NCBI RefSeq assembly: GCF_963676285.1
Contig: NZ_OY781063.1
Span: forward strand, 2,232,001 to 2,296,000
Origin: an uncultured Sphaerochaeta sp.
Lineage (GTDB): Bacteria; Spirochaetota; Spirochaetia; Sphaerochaetales; Sphaerochaetaceae
Direction of reading: 5' to 3'
Length of the DNA stretch: 64,000 nt
The position numbers and the translations under genes were made by a program. The notes beneath the pieces are model-generated. The model made no database searches. It saw nothing but the letters and a program-made list of their open reading frames with translations, and was not told where the DNA came from. Positions 61,908 to 64,000 of the stretch are shown here, in pieces; position 1 is the first letter of the stretch, and every line of letters begins with the position of its first letter.

Positions 61908-63542
61908 TTATACCTGCGTGCCCTGCTTTGCATCTTCCTGGGCGAACATTTCGATCAATAGGTTTGCTCCCATCATATCGGGACTTTCCATCGACTTGAT
62001 GCCGTCGAGGAAGCCTTGGAAGTCAACCAAGGTCTCAGAAAGCATGAGCCTGACGAAATTCTCGTCCTCCCGTTTGCAGTTCGTTTCAAGTTTTGTTTCA
62101 AGGTTCTTGATGGTAAATATGGTAGCTTCTTTGCGAATTTGCCATACCTTGACGGTACCTTCCAACCGTTTGATGAAGAACCCTTCGGATCTGAATCCTT
62201 CGATAATTGAGTGTCGGACGAAATCGGCTGCACGCTCTGTGGGAAATTCAAGTTCAATGGTGACGATGTCTTCCTCCTCAAGATGTTCAAGGGAATTGCG
62301 GTACCCAGAGGCACCTCCCTTGAAGGCGAAGACGACCATGGGGGGAGCAGCCACTGAGGCAAGGAGCATGGTTACAACCGCCACACCAAACATGTCTTCA
62401 CCGATGGCCCCTGTAGCCAGTCCGATACCTGCAACAATTAAAGTGACCTCACCACGGGGAAGCATGCCTGCCCCAATCCTGAAAGCACCACGGAGATTGA
62501 ATCCCGCAAACAGGGCAGGAAGTCCGCATCCGAGTAGTTTTCCGATAAAGGCAATGCTGGCAAAGATAAGCCCAAACCCCAAAATCGGCTTGATCATGGA
62601 AAAGTCTACCATCATGCCCATGACCGCAAAGAACATGGATACGAAGTAGTCGCTTACCGCATTGATGCGCTCGGAAATCTCAAAGGAAACATCAGTCTGG
62701 GAAAGGGCCAGACCCATAATGTAAGCTCCGATGATCATGGCCAAGCCAACCATCTCTGACAAACCTGCAAGCAAGAGGGCGAGGCCAAACGTTATCTCGG
62801 CTATCAGTTCCAAGGAATTGAGCCGTTTCAGCGAGCGGGTGATATGGGGCGCAATGACAATGCCTACGACCATACAGAGAGCCCAGAATCCGATGGCTTT
62901 TCCTCCAACGGCTCCGATTGTCTGCCAGGCTATGGTACCCCCGTTCTGCTCCACTGTTGCGATTCCGACTACGATGGAGAGCAGGATGATACTGATGACA
63001 TCGTCTAGCACCGCGGCGGCAAGTATGGTTACACCTTCTGGAGTAGAGATTTTCTTTTTCTCATTCAAGATCCTTGCAGTAATTCCTATCGATGTTGCCG
63101 TACAGATGGTTCCTAAGAACAACGCTTCGGGATGCATGATCGAGTGAATGGATGGAATGAGTAGCACGGTAATTCCCGCCCCCAGGAAAAATGATACGAT
63201 TACTCCGCCGAGTCCAACGATTGACGCCTTTCCCGAGAACTTAATGAAAGTGGGGAGGTCTGTTTCGAGGCCTGAGGAGAACAGTAAAAAGATTGAGCCG
63301 ATCGTGGCAAAACCATACAGTTCGACCGATACCGGAATAGTTCCAGAGACCTTGGGAAACAACGGTCCGAGAGCACCCAATGGAATGGCTCCTAGCATGA
63401 ATGGTCCAATGATCATGCCTGCAATCAATTCTCCCAGTACCTTTGACTGTTTCAGTTTTTTTGAAAAGAACCAGCCCATAAATTTTGATGCAAGCAGGAT
63501 TACTCCCAGTTGCATTACCAACAACATCATTTCTTCAGACAT
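61908..63542 (-). CDS. Cation/proton antiporter (CPA2/Kef-NapA type)
   Basis: About 544 residues from the ATG at 63542 (TAGGAG upstream); the open frame to 63602 would overlap the EIIA gene. 12-13 membrane segments up to about 390: GELIAGMIIGPFMLG, LFSSGLETDL, TATSIGITARIL, LAAAVLDDVISIILL with the ion-binding Asp pair, and LPRGEVTLIVAGIG. A soluble C-terminal domain of about 150 residues follows, without a TrkA-N motif. Exchanges Na+ or K+ for H+. It begins 13 bases after the EIIA gene, so the two are co-transcribed. Confidence 0.93.
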   Translation of the reverse strand: MSEEMMLLVMQLGVILLASKFMGWFFSKKLKQSKVLGELIAGMIIGPFMLGAIPLGALGPLFPKVSGTIPVSVELYGFATIGSIFLLFSSGLETDLPTFIKFSGKASIVGLGGVIVSFFLGAGITVLLIPSIHSIMHPEALFLGTICTATSIGITARILNEKKKISTPEGVTILAAAVLDDVISIILLSIVVGIATVEQNGGTIAWQTIGAVGGKAIGFWALCMVVGIVIAPHITRSLKRLNSLELIAEITFGLALLLAGLSEMVGLAMIIGAYIMGLALSQTDVSFEISERINAVSDYFVSMFFAVMGMMVDFSMIKPILGFGLIFASIAFIGKLLGCGLPALFAGFNLRGAFRIGAGMLPRGEVTLIVAGIGLATGAIGEDMFGVAVVTMLLASVAAPPMVVFAFKGGASGYRNSLEHLEEEDIVTIELEFPTERAADFVRHSIIEGFRSEGFFIKRLEGTVKVWQIRKEATIFTIKNLETKLETNCKREDENFVRLMLSETLVDFQGFLDGIKSMESPDMMGANLLIEMFAQEDAKQGTQV

Positions 63543-63555
63543 TAGTGTTTTTCTC

Positions 63556-64000
63556 CTACAGGCCGAATACTTCCAAGACTTCTTTCGGCGTCTTTGTTTC
63601 AAGCAAACGCTTACGGGTATCAGCGGTTTTTATAACTTTACTGATCTCGGCGAGGAACTGTACATGAGGTCCTACGCGGTCTATGGGAGATACCGTCATA
63701 ATAAATATCGTACTCGGTTCCCCGTCGAGAGCTTGAAAATCGACCCCTTCAGGTTTTAAACCGATACACGCCACCAGGTTTTTGACTGCTTTGGTTTTTA
63801 CATGGGGAATGGCAACTCCGTGCTGAATTCCGGTAGACATCTCTTTTTCCCTTGCCATGATTCCGGAAAAAACAGTTTCCACATCGGTGATTTTCCCATC
63901 GGCGACCAGGATTTCTAGCAGTTCCCTGATTATCTCTTCCTTTGTTCTTCCCTCAAGATGCATTTTAACGAGGGGAAGCGATAATATGTTTTTCAATTTC
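63556..64000 (-). CDS. PTS EIIA (fructose/nitrogen type), 5' end outside the window
   Basis: 146 codons of a PTS_EIIA_2 domain: RTKEEIIRELLEILV, MAREKEMSTGI, phospho-His in GVAIPHVKT, and HVQFLAEISKVIK. The first Met-like codon here is a TTG at 63996 preceded by a Lys codon, so the true start probably lies just beyond 64000. No EIIB or EIIC is fused or adjacent. Together with the following antiporter gene it suggests EIIA-Ntr-like regulation of ion transport rather than sugar uptake; this is inference. Confidence 0.9.
   Translation of the reverse strand, partial: KLKNILSLPLVKMHLEGRTKEEIIRELLEILVADGKITDVETVFSGIMAREKEMSTGIQHGVAIPHVKTKAVKNLVACIGLKPEGVDFQALDGEPSTIFIMTVSPIDRVGPHVQFLAEISKVIKTADTRKRLLETKTPKEVLEVFGL

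Noticed and set aside
1..64000. CRISPR arrays, tRNA or rRNA genes, prophage genes
   Set aside because: No regularly spaced repeats, cloverleaf-like sequences, rRNA motifs or phage structural genes were seen by eye; a tRNAscan/Infernal run would be decisive.

Overview
The window looks like a chromosomal segment of a Spirochaetota bacterium, most likely a Sphaerochaeta-like fermentative anaerobe. This is an inference from several things together: a GTP-type PEP carboxykinase, many spirochaete-style lipoproteins (LFSSC or VAGC-like lipoboxes), two CUT1 sugar ABC transporters, YesM/YesN-type regulation, a SulP carrier and mid-range base composition. I saw no rRNA, tRNA, CRISPR array or origin. 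Several gene starts were moved to the codon with the best Shine-Dalgarno (SD) sequence.

Layout. 1-5.7 kb: end of a DUF4037 protein, an alpha/beta hydrolase, a hybrid sensor kinase and an HD-GYP response regulator. 5.8-11.3 kb: a complete RND efflux operon (adaptor, pump, TolC). 11.4-14.3 kb: a 2-hydroxyacid dehydrogenase, a membrane GGDEF cyclase and a small unknown protein. 14.3-24.8 kb: a MalT-like (LAL/LuxR) regulator between a divergent barrel-plus-lipoprotein pair and a row of four large lipoproteins with Ig-like, LamG-like and DUF1566-like domains. Matching 16-bp dyads lie at both of its borders. 24.9-34.5 kb: an AAA/DUF4143 ATPase bracketed by palindromes, pckG, and assorted genes (NlpC/P60 lipoprotein, TPR-like protein, methyltransferase, lipoprotein), ending with an AlbA/HATPase regulator whose promoter holds six phased copies of TATCGGATA. 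34.6-38.2 kb: an IS1595-like element and a fifth large lipoprotein.

38.3-58.6 kb is accessory carbohydrate territory made of two modules. Module A (38.5-50.2 kb) has a LacI regulator, a PfkB-HAD fusion kinase/phosphatase, an unknown deoxyhypusine-synthase-like protein, an AGE-family epimerase, a CUT1 ABC transporter, a ROK protein, a GmhA-like isomerase and an MBL hydrolase. Module B (51.1-58.5 kb) has a CUT1 transporter, a YesM/YesN two-component system and a GH43-like hydrolase. Each module is flanked by direct repeats made from the 3' end of the gene beside it: 152 bp of a brnA-like antitoxin gene for A and 364 bp of sulP for B. The left copies are fragments and the right copies are whole genes. 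I read this as two insertions by homologous recombination with DNA from a related strain.

58.6-64 kb: SulP transporter, a second DUF4143-type ATPase, a cation/proton antiporter and a PTS EIIA that runs off the window.

The best candidates for something undescribed are module A, which pairs heptose-biosynthesis-like enzymes with sugar import, the nested module architecture, and the lipoprotein regulon with its dyads.
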